From Planctomycetota bacterium (GTDB lineage Bacteria; Planctomycetota; Planctomycetia; Pirellulales; Pirellulaceae), in the NCBI GenBank assembly GCA_029259935.1, contig JAJDEH010000012.1, forward strand, positions 1 through 27,822: a stretch of 27,822 nt of DNA, written 5' to 3'. Under the pieces are notes generated by a model. That model saw nothing but the letters and a program-made list of their open reading frames with translations, was not told where the DNA came from and made no database searches. Position numbers and translations under genes: made by a program. Shown here in pieces: positions 1 to 7,315 of this stretch (position 1 is its first letter; each line of letters opens with the position of its first letter).

Positions 1-1736
1 CCAATATGGATTGGTTCGAGCTGAAGGGCCGAGTCGACTTTGATGGCGTGACGGCGTCGTTGCCAAGCTTGTTGGCGGCGTTGCGTCACGGCGAGCGATT
101 CATTCAGCTCGACGATGGCTCGCAAGGCATGCTGCCCGACGAGTGGTTGGAAAAGTACGGCGGACTGGCGCGACTCGCCAGCAGCGAAGGCGAGTCGTTA
201 CGTTTCACCTCGTCACAAACTTTGCTTCTCGACGCTTTGCTGGCGGAACAAAACAACGTGGAACTTGACACGGGCTTCCTTCAATTCCGCGACAAGTTGC
301 GAGAAATCGACGGCGTCAAACCGGTCGCAGAACCCGACGGTTTCTGTGGCGAGTTGCGTGAATACCAACGCGAAGGCCTTGGCTGGTTGGAGTTCCTGCG
401 CGAGTTCAGTTTTGGCGGTTGCCTGGCGGACGACATGGGACTGGGAAAAACGGTTCAAGTCCTTGCGCTGCTGCTGGCACGGCGGCTCGCCGAGAAAGAG
501 CAACGTAAGCCATCGCTCGTCGTCGTGCCCAAGAGCTTGATCTTCAACTGGATCGAAGAAGCCGAACGGTTTACACCGCAGCTCCGCATTGTCAATTACA
601 CAGGCACTGACCGGGGCGTGCAACTTGAGGAATTGGACGCGTGCGACATCTTGCTGACGACGTATGGAACCTTACGTCGCGACATCGTTCAACTCAAGGA
701 CATTGAATTCGACTTTGCGATTCTCGACGAGTCGCAGGCGATCAAGAACCACAATTCCCAATCCGCGAAAGCGTGTCGCCTGCTCAAAGCCGAGCAACGG
801 CTCGCGATGACGGGGACGCCGGTCGAAAATCATTTGGGCGAGTTGTGGTCGTTGTTTGAGTTTCTCAACCCCGGCATGCTCGGCCAGTCAAACGCGTTTG
901 AATCGTTCGCCAAAACGAAACAGAACGGCGACGAAGCGCACGTCAAACTTCTGGCCCGCGCGATCAGCCCCTTCATCCTTAGACGAACCAAAAAAGAAGT
1001 CCTCTCCGAGTTGCCGGACAAAACCGAGCAAACGCTGTATTGCGAATTTTCGCCGCAGGAACGCGAAGAGTACGACGAATTGCGTGATTACTTTCGTGCT
1101 CAGCTCGCGACCAAAGTCAATGAAATCGGGTTGAATAAATCGAAGATCCACGTGCTCGAAGCGCTGCTCCGTCTGCGTCAGGCGGCTTGCCATCCGGGGC
1201 TGCTCGACAAGGACAAGCAGATGCAGCCCAGTGCCAAGTTGGAGGCTCTGCTAGAAAATCTGGACGAGATCCGAGCCGAAGGCCACAAGGCGCTCGTCTT
1301 CTCGCAATTCACCAGCCTGTTGTCGATCGTTCGCCAACACCTGGACGAGCGCGATGTCACTTACGAGTATCTCGACGGCCGAACTCGCAAGCGGGGCGAG
1401 CGAGTCAAGCGTTTCCAAGAAGACCCGGATTGTCCGCTCTTCCTGATCAGCCTCAAAGCCGGCGGGCACGGTCTCAATCTAACTGCCGCGGACTATGTTT
1501 TCATTCTCGACCCCTGGTGGAACCCAGCCGTCGAGGCCCAAGCCATCGACCGGGCTCATCGCATCGGCCAAACGCGACGCGTCTTCGCCTATCGCCTGAT
1601 TGCTCGTGATACTGTCGAGGAAAAGATTCTCGAACTCCAAAAATCCAAACGCGAACTCGCCGACGCCATTATCACTGGCAACAACAGTCTCATCCGCAAC
1701 CTAACTGCGGAAGATCTTCAGTTGCTCTTGAGTTAG
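1..1736 (+). CDS. SNF2-family DEAD/DEAH-box helicase, C-terminal part (5' partial)
   Basis: This is the ATPase part of a bacterial SNF2/HepA-like protein, an ATP-driven DNA translocase that remodels protein-DNA complexes. The frame is open to the window edge, so the ATG at 6 is probably internal and the N-terminal part lies upstream. Counting from that ATG, visible motifs are Walker A GLGKT at about 145-149, the DExx box written as DESQ at 241-244, MTGTPVEN (motif III), then the second RecA lobe with FSQF, LDGRTRKR, AGGHGLNLTAAD (motif V) and DRAHRIGQ (motif VI). About 140 residues precede Walker A, which suits the SNF2-associated region of bacterial homologues. It ends with TAG at 1734-1736. 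The family is clear; the biological target cannot be read from sequence. Confidence 0.95.
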   Translation, partial: NMDWFELKGRVDFDGVTASLPSLLAALRHGERFIQLDDGSQGMLPDEWLEKYGGLARLASSEGESLRFTSSQTLLLDALLAEQNNVELDTGFLQFRDKLREIDGVKPVAEPDGFCGELREYQREGLGWLEFLREFSFGGCLADDMGLGKTVQVLALLLARRLAEKEQRKPSLVVVPKSLIFNWIEEAERFTPQLRIVNYTGTDRGVQLEELDACDILLTTYGTLRRDIVQLKDIEFDFAILDESQAIKNHNSQSAKACRLLKAEQRLAMTGTPVENHLGELWSLFEFLNPGMLGQSNAFESFAKTKQNGDEAHVKLLARAISPFILRRTKKEVLSELPDKTEQTLYCEFSPQEREEYDELRDYFRAQLATKVNEIGLNKSKIHVLEALLRLRQAACHPGLLDKDKQMQPSAKLEALLENLDEIRAEGHKALVFSQFTSLLSIVRQHLDERDVTYEYLDGRTRKRGERVKRFQEDPDCPLFLISLKAGGHGLNLTAADYVFILDPWWNPAVEAQAIDRAHRIGQTRRVFAYRLIARDTVEEKILELQKSKRELADAIITGNNSLIRNLTAEDLQLLLS

Positions 1737-1842
1737 ACTGACCAATTCGGTGGGTCTCGCGATAATCAGGTAGAATGATCCCTACGTTGGCCATCCCAAA
1801 TCAGCGTTGGGTGACGCCGATTGAAACGACGGGAGAGTAGTT

Positions 1843-2181
1843 ATGACAACTGACAACGACCCCTTGGCCGCAACAAAGGCTGAGCTTTTGAAGCTGGAAC
1901 GAGAACTGACGCAACGCCTGGAAGAAATGAATCGCTCCGACAGCCGTCCGAAGATGGACGGCGCGGTCGGTCGTCTTACTTTCATGGACGAGTACCAACA
2001 ACACCAGATGTCTGAACACGGTCGCCGGAACTTAGAGTCGCAACTTGGACGCGTGCATGCGGCGCTGGCGCGAGTCGCGGACGGCACGTACGGGAAGTGT
2101 GCCCGCTGCGGCCTTGCCATTCCGCCGGAGCGATTGGAATTCATGCCCGAGGCGGGCCACTGCGTCCAATGCCACAGTTAA
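1843..2181 (+). CDS. DksA/TraR-type C4 zinc-finger protein
   Basis: A 112-residue protein with an N-terminal charged helix (about 8-32) and a C-terminal four-cysteine zinc finger: C86-x2-C89 and C107-x2-C110, with CARCG and CVQC. This is the zf-dskA_traR arrangement. Family members bind RNA polymerase in the secondary channel and tune transcription initiation, often with ppGpp, but short paralogues like this one (classical DksA is about 150 residues) are often unassigned. The segment around 40-56, GAVGRLTFMDEYQQ, is typical of the short DksA-like group. A GGGAG Shine-Dalgarno sequence lies 8-9 nt before the ATG. The only promoter hint is a TAGAAT -10-like hexamer at 1771-1776 with no good -35. 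It lies 106 bp after the helicase gene and may be transcribed alone. Confidence 0.9.
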   Translation: MTTDNDPLAATKAELLKLERELTQRLEEMNRSDSRPKMDGAVGRLTFMDEYQQHQMSEHGRRNLESQLGRVHAALARVADGTYGKCARCGLAIPPERLEFMPEAGHCVQCHS

Positions 2182-2248
2182 AGTCAAATCTTGGATTCTG
2201 ATTTATCTAATCATCTAACCGTCAATCACGATTCGAAAGGAACATAAA

Positions 2249-2518
2249 ATGGACGAGTCGGAAGCCATTCCCGCCCCAGAACCACACTCGAAAGAAGAAC
2301 TACGATTGGCGATGAAGGCATTCCGCAAACGCCTCAAGCTAACTCGTTTGGATGACGAATCCCGAATGGGATACGGTCCCACGTCCTCGGGCCAACAATC
2401 AGGCGTCGTTGGCATTCGGCCACCGGACCAATTTCCCGACACGATCTGGAATGAACTGGCGAAACAGGGAAAACTCAAACGCGACGGTGGCGGACTCTTT
2501 TCACTCGTTGAATCGTAA
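2249..2518 (+). CDS. small conserved-looking hypothetical protein
   Basis: An 89-residue soluble protein of unknown function. The start is well supported by AAAGGAA about 7 nt before the ATG. The first 30 residues are acidic and helical, with a basic helix following (AFRKRLKLTRLDDESR). The second half carries RMGYGPTSSG and GIRPPDQFP, then a short amphipathic end (WNELAKQGKL). I recall this overall pattern from short uncharacterised bacterial proteins but cannot name a family. There is no signal peptide, membrane segment or cysteine. It follows the DksA-like gene by 67 bp on the same strand, so co-transcription is possible. Codon usage and the SD make a real gene much more likely than chance. 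Confidence 0.75.
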   Translation: MDESEAIPAPEPHSKEELRLAMKAFRKRLKLTRLDDESRMGYGPTSSGQQSGVVGIRPPDQFPDTIWNELAKQGKLKRDGGGLFSLVES

Positions 2519-2868
2519 TCAGGTGGTCATCCGTTGGTCATCCGTCGCGCAATGCGGTTCCGGCGATTAACTGCTGACTCGTTGCCGGAGTCTCCGCTCT
2601 TTATTGCGCACTTGTTGTTGAACCTGCCCCATCCTGTCCTTGCAATTGGCTTGGTCGTCCCGCCGTGCCGGTGAGGCCTCGCGACGCTGTGGGCAATGTT
2701 CGGGATAGTCTTGGATGCTCTTGCCGCTCGCGACTTGGTGTTAGGTGTTGGCTACGCTCTGGTGTAGAATCAAAATTGTCATTCGACGTGGTAGGTGTCG
2801 CAGGTACCGCGTCCAACAGGCGAGTTGGGCGAAGTAATCTTACTCATGAATGAGAAAGAGGCGACGTT
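2519..2868. other. 350-bp stretch without a convincing gene
   Basis: Only short low-quality ORFs occur here on either strand (2665-2853 + and 2601-2816 -), with arginine/serine-rich products and no SD. The visible items are an 11-bp perfect tandem duplication at 2524-2545 just after the preceding stop codon, and a TAGAAT -10-like hexamer at 2765-2770 without a clear -35. An eight-codon ORF, ATG at 2846 to TGA at 2870-2872, ends on the GTG of the next gene. Confidence 0.5.
2524..2545. repeat. 11-bp perfect tandem duplication
   Basis: TGGTCATCCGT occurs twice in direct succession, at 2524-2534 and 2535-2545, six bases after the stop codon of the preceding gene. This looks like a simple slippage duplication. 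No hairpin or known element is associated with it. Confidence 0.85.
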
Positions 2869-2872
2869 GTGA
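2846..2872 (+). other. possible eight-codon leader ORF
   Basis: ATG at 2846 opens a frame encoding MNEKEATL and stops at TGA 2870-2872, overlapping the GTG start of the membrane ORF at 2869 (GTGA overlap). A weak purine stretch (GGGCGAAG) lies upstream. The geometry would permit translational coupling, but an ORF this short can easily arise by chance. Confidence 0.25.
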
Positions 2873-3300
2873 GAAGGTTCAAACTTTCATTTCCAATATG
2901 GTTCCTAATTGCCAACACTGTCTTTCCGCTAACGCTGATTTTCCTGCGCTACTACGCAGCAGTGTCGTCGCACGGTAGTTACGTGAGTTACTGTCTCGAA
3001 CGGCTGATCGCCTGTTACGCACTGCTGCTCATTGCCCCAATTTACGGCTTCCTGTCCGATTCATTCTCTCAGTTCCCGGGGATCCATCTCTGGTGGCTTG
3101 GCCCCATCTCTTTGCTCTGCGCCAGTTGGTACGCCATAGTTTTCGTCTTTGTCGGGACCGTCTTCTCAAGACTTTGGCGTTTGATTCCTGCGTTCACAAG
3201 GTCCTGCACGGCTTCTTGTGGGGCAGGAAAGGCGGTAGGCAACCAGTCAGGGGTCCGGCTCCCTGCACCACCCCGCCCGTCGGGAGTTGGCAAACGGTAA
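2869..3300 (+). CDS. small hypothetical membrane protein, possibly 3'-truncated
   Basis: A 143-residue ORF with a GTG start; AGAGG lies about 9 nt upstream. Three hydrophobic stretches are visible: about 7-27 (FPIWFLIANTVFPLTLIFL), 44-62 (RLIACYALLLIAPIYGFL) and 75-102 (the segment with WWLGPISLLCASWYAIVFVFVGTVF). This suggests a small inner-membrane protein with three spans. After about residue 105 the composition changes to Cys/Gly/Pro/Arg-rich sequence with no structure, and the DNA there (from about 3200) resembles intergenic repeat DNA. The natural C-terminus may therefore have been lost or replaced. No family recognised. An antisense ORF over the same interval looks worse. Confidence 0.45.
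   Translation: MRRFKLSFPIWFLIANTVFPLTLIFLRYYAAVSSHGSYVSYCLERLIACYALLLIAPIYGFLSDSFSQFPGIHLWWLGPISLLCASWYAIVFVFVGTVFSRLWRLIPAFTRSCTASCGAGKAVGNQSGVRLPAPPRPSGVGKR
3220..3300. repeat. repeat-like intergenic DNA at the 3' end of the membrane ORF
   Basis: This segment contains GGGGTCCGGCTCCCTG within a C/G-rich mosaic. I remember such blocks as dispersed intergenic motifs in planctomycete and other genomes. Only one copy lies in this window, so its repeat nature is recollection and is not shown by the sequence itself. Confidence 0.25.
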
Positions 3301-3390
3301 ACGACGAGTAATGAGCTTTGTGCCCGTTTCTCCCCACCCTCGGCGTTTCTCCAATTCTCTGGCCAAAGCGGAGATTCAGGAACGATATCG

Positions 3391-3419
3391 GAAGACACTG
3401 GCATACGAAGACACTGGCA
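3391..3419. repeat. two 13-bp direct repeats, 16-bp period
   Basis: GAAGACACTGGCA occurs at 3391-3403 and again at 3407-3419. The reverse complement, TGCCAGTGTCTTC, resembles motifs I associate with REP-like dispersed repeats near REP-associated transposases. No transposase gene is visible here, so this would be a solitary remnant between the membrane ORF and the end of the kinase gene. Confidence 0.5.
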
Positions 3420-3516
3420 CCACATCGAGCGCGGGGAACGAATTTTCTTTGCACTAGCATGGAAGTCGCTCCGCCGATGTGACCGGCGCGTTTTGGGCGT
3501 ACACGCCATCCTGACT

Positions 3517-5649
3517 CTACTCGTGTTCAGGTTCACTTTCCACGGTTGTTAGAAGCGCGCCGGCTTCGATTTGAAATCTTCGCAGGTTTGCGTCGTGATC
3601 GGCGTTCTTATCCATCCATTCAATGGCCCGTTCATGGAAAGTGAGAGCCTCTTCTCTGTGATCAAGCTGCCAATGCGTCATCGCCAGGAACAAAAGTTCA
3701 TGGCCGTTCTCGCCGTTTAGCACCAGCGCTTTCGCGAGAGAATCTGCTGCCGCCGGCCAATTGCCCGCGAAATACTGAGCCGTGCCCAACGAGTTCCAGA
3801 AGGTTCCATTTTCGGGATCGAATGCGAGAGCATTCTTCGACAGAGAAATCGCCTCCGTCGGCCTGCGCAGTTCTGTTACCGGACATGTGGCCAATTGCCA
3901 CGAAAGCGCGTTGTAGGCGTTCGCCAGGGCACCCTGGTAGCTCGACACGTTCGGGCTCTTCTCGTGGACTTCTTCCCGCAGGCTGATCGCTTGGCGGAAA
4001 GACTTCTCAGCCTCTTCATGTCGGCGCAGGTCACGAAGCACACCACCCAGGACCATATGCGTATTGCCTCGGCCATGCCGGTTGCCGACATATTCCGGAT
4101 CGATGGAACACAGTCGTTCCCATTCTTCACCCGCTCGAGCCGCTTCCGCCAAGGCCGTGGCAGCTTCTTCCAACTCACCCCGCTTTGACAAACAAATCCC
4201 AAGGTTGTGCAGTGCCGGCCCGTATGGATACCAACCGAATTCAGCAGCTTCAGCTAGGCGCCCCCGGGATAGCTCAACGCATTTGCGATAATTGTGTTCG
4301 GCATCCGCGGATCGCTCGAGCTTAAATGCAAGCAGATTCGCGTAGCCGCAATAGCTTTTCGCCAACCGAAGATGTAGTTCCGGGCCACTTGGCGAGTACC
4401 GCGCGAATGCCCTTTCTCCGACCGCGATTGCCTCGCGAAACGCCGCTTCCGCCAGAGGATATTGGCCGTTGCTCTGAAGAGATTTGGCGATCTCGTGCTT
4501 GGCAACGATCTCAAGAAGATCGGCCCTCGTTACGGCTTGTTGGAGATTGTGCTCTGCCTTCCGCCAGAGAACGGTCAAAGCGAACAATGCACAGATCGTG
4601 ATGGCGAGGATTGCCGCGAGGAGCGATGCGACAACCGGGCTTCTTTGGATCCAACGAATGCATTTTTCCGATCTTCCCACCGGACGAGCTTTGATGGCTC
4701 GCTTATTCAACCAGCATTCGAGATCCGCCGCCAGATCGTGTGCGCTTTGGTATCGTCGCGACGGTTCCTTCTCAAGGCACTTGATGCAAATCGTCTCCAA
4801 ATCCCGCGGGATGCTGTTGTTCAGTTTACGCGGTGGCATCGCCTCTTCATTGAGAATCTGCATCACCAGCATTTGGGGGCTGCCGCGGAAGGGCAATTCG
4901 CCGGTCAAGAGCTGAAACAGGATCACCCCCAACGCATAGACATCGCTGCGGCCGTCGACCGTGTGCGACTTGCCCGCCGCCTGCTCGGGAGACATGTAGG
5001 CCGGCGTTCCGAGAATCTTGCCGTCAATCGTCATGGTGATCTCGCCGGCTTCACGTTTGGCCAGACCAAAGTCCGTGATGTGCGGAACGCCGTCGCCGTC
5101 CATCAAGATATTCTGCGGCTTCAGGTCACGATGGATTACACCTTGATCGTGAGCATGCTGCACGGCCTCACACAGGCGTATCATCAACTCGACCCTTTCG
5201 GTGGTGGTCGGCGTGTTCGCTTCTAGCCATTCCGACAGACTTGCGCCCTGAATGAAATCGCTGACGATGTAGAGCTGGTCAGAATCGTCCCGACCCACTT
5301 CATGCACTTTGACCAAGTTCGGATGATTCAGTTGCGCGGCGGCCCGCGCTTCGCGCACGAATTGTTCAGCCTCGTCGTTGCTGAGTTGCTCCTTGCGGGG
5401 AAGCTTGACCGCCACGAAGCGGTCGAGCTCGCTGTCGTGTGCTTTCCAAACGCTGCCGAACGCCCCTCGCCCCAATTCATCCAGCAGTTCGAAGTGGTCA
5501 ATCGTGCGGGTCTGCCGTCGTTCATACGCCTCGCTACTGCCTCCCACCAAGCTGAAGCGGCTATCGCACGACGGACAATCTACCTCGACCAGCAGGTCGT
5601 CTTCCAGCACTTCCACGCGCTGCTGGCAATGGGGACAGCGAATTCGCAT
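3517..5649 (-). CDS. zinc-ribbon Ser/Thr protein kinase with TPR sensor domain
   Basis: A 710-residue PknB-like receptor kinase of the type abundant in planctomycetes. In order: an N-terminal zinc ribbon (C5-x2-C8 and C25-x2-C28); a complete kinase domain at about 53-315 with glycine loop GRGAFGSVW (60-68), VAVK lysine K82, HRDLKPQN (173-180), DFG (193-195), GTPAYMSPE and DVYALGV; a basic linker; a single transmembrane span at about 338-362; and a C-terminal region to about residue 690 of repeated helical pairs that read as tetratricopeptide repeats. All catalytic residues are present, so it should be active. The kinase would be cytoplasmic and the TPRs on the other side of the membrane, presumably binding a protein partner. 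The ATG at 5649 has GAGGTG just upstream. It is transcribed alone, and its ligand and substrates are unknown. Confidence 0.95.
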   Translation of the reverse strand: MRIRCPHCQQRVEVLEDDLLVEVDCPSCDSRFSLVGGSSEAYERRQTRTIDHFELLDELGRGAFGSVWKAHDSELDRFVAVKLPRKEQLSNDEAEQFVREARAAAQLNHPNLVKVHEVGRDDSDQLYIVSDFIQGASLSEWLEANTPTTTERVELMIRLCEAVQHAHDQGVIHRDLKPQNILMDGDGVPHITDFGLAKREAGEITMTIDGKILGTPAYMSPEQAAGKSHTVDGRSDVYALGVILFQLLTGELPFRGSPQMLVMQILNEEAMPPRKLNNSIPRDLETICIKCLEKEPSRRYQSAHDLAADLECWLNKRAIKARPVGRSEKCIRWIQRSPVVASLLAAILAITICALFALTVLWRKAEHNLQQAVTRADLLEIVAKHEIAKSLQSNGQYPLAEAAFREAIAVGERAFARYSPSGPELHLRLAKSYCGYANLLAFKLERSADAEHNYRKCVELSRGRLAEAAEFGWYPYGPALHNLGICLSKRGELEEAATALAEAARAGEEWERLCSIDPEYVGNRHGRGNTHMVLGGVLRDLRRHEEAEKSFRQAISLREEVHEKSPNVSSYQGALANAYNALSWQLATCPVTELRRPTEAISLSKNALAFDPENGTFWNSLGTAQYFAGNWPAAADSLAKALVLNGENGHELLFLAMTHWQLDHREEALTFHERAIEWMDKNADHDANLRRFQIEAGALLTTVESEPEHE

Positions 5650-5712
5650 TCTCGCACCTCAATCGCAGGAACCTCGGGACGGATCGGTCGGTCGTCGTGG
5701 ACGGCCTACCGC

Positions 5713-5718
5713 AGTATA
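5713..5718 (-). promoter_or_regulatory. possible -10 box for the kinase gene
   Basis: On the minus strand TATACT (5718 to 5713) lies about 64 nt upstream of the kinase ATG, within GGTATACTGC. No convincing -35 is seen at the right distance. The hexamer sits inside a small CGCAG/CTGCG inverted repeat. This is a weak call. Confidence 0.25.
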
Positions 5719-5874
5719 CCTGCGCGAAATTTGCATGGCCTTTCTCCCTGGGGAATCCGACCATTGGCAGAATTCTTGTCTCGTCGTTCTCAACCCAGAT
5801 AGTCAGGCGACGGCCGCCTACGGCGTCGAATCAATCGTGGAGTTCGGGACGTAATCCGTTGGAGGCACGAAATG

Positions 5875-6048
5875 TCATTTCGCAAAGGAAGAAACGGGGT
5901 CGGGCTGGACGGGTCCATTCTTCAGCATCGCTTGACAAAGCGGATCGGCAGGACTCTGCCTGAGTTCCTTGATCAGATCCGCGACGCCATTAATCGCCGG
6001 AGATTTCGCCTCCTCTCGCATGTGGCACCAACGACTTTCGGAAAGCAC
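5875..6048 (-). CDS. 57-aa micro-ORF coupled to tcmP
   Basis: The TAG stop of the TcmP gene (6050-6048) shares its last base with a GTG start at 6048, giving a TAGTG overlap typical of translational coupling. The frame runs 57 codons to TGA at 5877-5875. The product has balanced charge: an N-terminal SESRWCHMREEAKSP, a helical middle (GVADLIKELRQSP), and a polar end with PVQPDPVSS. A second possible start is ATG at 6021 (48 residues). No signal peptide or membrane span, and no family recognised. A purine-rich GAAG lies just upstream, within the TcmP gene. A competing plus-strand ORF (5872-6105) overlaps it, so the call is tentative, but the stop/start fusion and the protein-like composition favour this one. 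Confidence 0.45.
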   Translation of the reverse strand: MLSESRWCHMREEAKSPAINGVADLIKELRQSPADPLCQAMLKNGPVQPDPVSSFAK

Positions 6049-7307
6049 TACTTCAAGAACAGACGCTTCTGGAGACTGGGAATGATCACGTCCGTATCTT
6101 GCTGAATGCTGCTGCGACGAGTTGTCGCGCCGGTCTTATCCTTGACTTGAATCACACCTTGCTTGGCCAAGTCGCTCAAGACCCCCTTCATGATTTTCGC
6201 CGTTACCGGGCATTCGTTAGTCAGCATGGAGAACAGCTCACTGAAAGCGATGCCGTCACCGAAGTTGAAGATCCTTTCCGGCAACTGCTCTAACAGTTCC
6301 TCTTGGCTGGAAACGAGCGCCGTCTCGTCGAAAAAGAATCCAGGGAGCATGCGTTGGTGTGTCCAATCGGCGTCATGCTGCTGATTGTAGCCGAGCATTC
6401 GCAATCCCGACCGGCCGTAATGCGCGAACGAAGTGCTTTCTTTCCAGTGCAGCCCGACCATCACGTCACGCGCCCGGAAGTGGCCGGAGAGATGGATCAG
6501 CCAAAAATCACGATGGGCATCCGTCGACCGGATGAAGAAAGGCGTGTAGTACTTGGCCTCCGTTTGCTGGGGAATCGCACGGTGCAGCGCAAACTGAATC
6601 GTCCGCCGCCAATCCCGTTCCTCTTTGGCCGTCTGGATTTCCTTGGAGGGAAGTGTAATGCCGACGTTTCCCAAGACTTGTTGCGTCTGCTCGTTTTCGC
6701 TCAAGTAGTCGATCAGTGAATCGGTCGCAAAAGTCAGGAGTACTTCGGCGTTGCCGAGCGTCGCGAGGATGCCCCGGATTGTTGGTAGCGGCACAGCGCT
6801 GTATCCAAACTGATCAAGAACGAAGATGGCGCGGCCTGCTCGCCCGCGTTGCTTTACAAACTTCGTGATCTTGGGCACTTGCTCCGTGAATTCTCCTTGG
6901 ATCAATTGGATCCTGTCGCCGACCAACGGTGCATATTTGGAGTTGGCAAGAACTTGGTGAAGGTAGTCGAGGGCTTCGCGATCCCTCTCGATGAAGATGT
7001 TCTGCACGTCCAGGTGAAACGGCTTTGACCGAATCTTCTGAGCCTCCTCAGCCGCCAACTCCATCGCTTCTAGCATGATGAGCGGAGATCCGGATCGTTC
7101 CTCTTTGGTGCGGGAATCCAGATAGCGTCCGCCGCCGGCGAAGCCGTCAATCAAAGTCAGGCGCAACTGCTCTTGGCGGGGATTCGCCGTAAGCACCGAA
7201 ACATAGCGTTCTAGGTACGATCTGAGCACACGGTGTTTGGCCAAACTGTGGGGGCGTATCAGCGGGGGATCTTTGCCAATCTTCCAATCGTGATGCTCGT
7301 GGCTCAT
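6048..7307 (-). CDS. tcmP: three-Cys-motif partner protein TcmP
   Basis: A 419-residue protein matching the TcmP family, found beside three-Cys-motif (Gp37/Gp68, DUF5131) proteins. Its N-terminal half has a Rossmann/methyltransferase-like pattern: LTLIDGFAGGG (about 50-60, resembling SAM-binding motif I), GSP (73-75), an acidic-ended strand FIERD (105-109) and FVLDQFG (about 162-168), where homologues often have DPFG. The C-terminal part (about 340-400) looks like a small winged-helix region. Biochemical activity is not established to my knowledge. I chose the ATG at 7307, 8 nt past the upstream stop; a TTG at 7358 would add 17 residues and overlap the upstream gene by 43 nt. It is the middle gene of a three-gene unit. 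Confidence 0.85.
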   Translation of the reverse strand: MSHEHHDWKIGKDPPLIRPHSLAKHRVLRSYLERYVSVLTANPRQEQLRLTLIDGFAGGGRYLDSRTKEERSGSPLIMLEAMELAAEEAQKIRSKPFHLDVQNIFIERDREALDYLHQVLANSKYAPLVGDRIQLIQGEFTEQVPKITKFVKQRGRAGRAIFVLDQFGYSAVPLPTIRGILATLGNAEVLLTFATDSLIDYLSENEQTQQVLGNVGITLPSKEIQTAKEERDWRRTIQFALHRAIPQQTEAKYYTPFFIRSTDAHRDFWLIHLSGHFRARDVMVGLHWKESTSFAHYGRSGLRMLGYNQQHDADWTHQRMLPGFFFDETALVSSQEELLEQLPERIFNFGDGIAFSELFSMLTNECPVTAKIMKGVLSDLAKQGVIQVKDKTGATTRRSSIQQDTDVIIPSLQKRLFLK

Positions 7308-7315
7308 ATGTGGAT

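Noticed and set aside
2601..2853. Short ORFs on both strands between the 89-aa gene and the membrane ORF
   Set aside because: Low-complexity Thr/Ser/Arg products and no start signals.
3069..3536. 155-codon minus-strand ORF
   Set aside because: Antisense to the small membrane ORF and to repeat-like DNA, with no start signal; composition typical of noise.
4462..5226. Long 254-codon plus-strand ORF
   Set aside because: Entirely antisense to the kinase domain, whose catalytic motifs are unambiguous; a mirror frame of GC-rich coding DNA.
5872..6105. Plus-strand 77-codon ORF with a GGAGGC ribosome-binding-like sequence
   Set aside because: It is arginine-rich, overlaps the 3' end of tcmP antisense and competes with the micro-ORF coupled to tcmP. 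The SD is good, so it is not fully excluded, but the product looks less protein-like.
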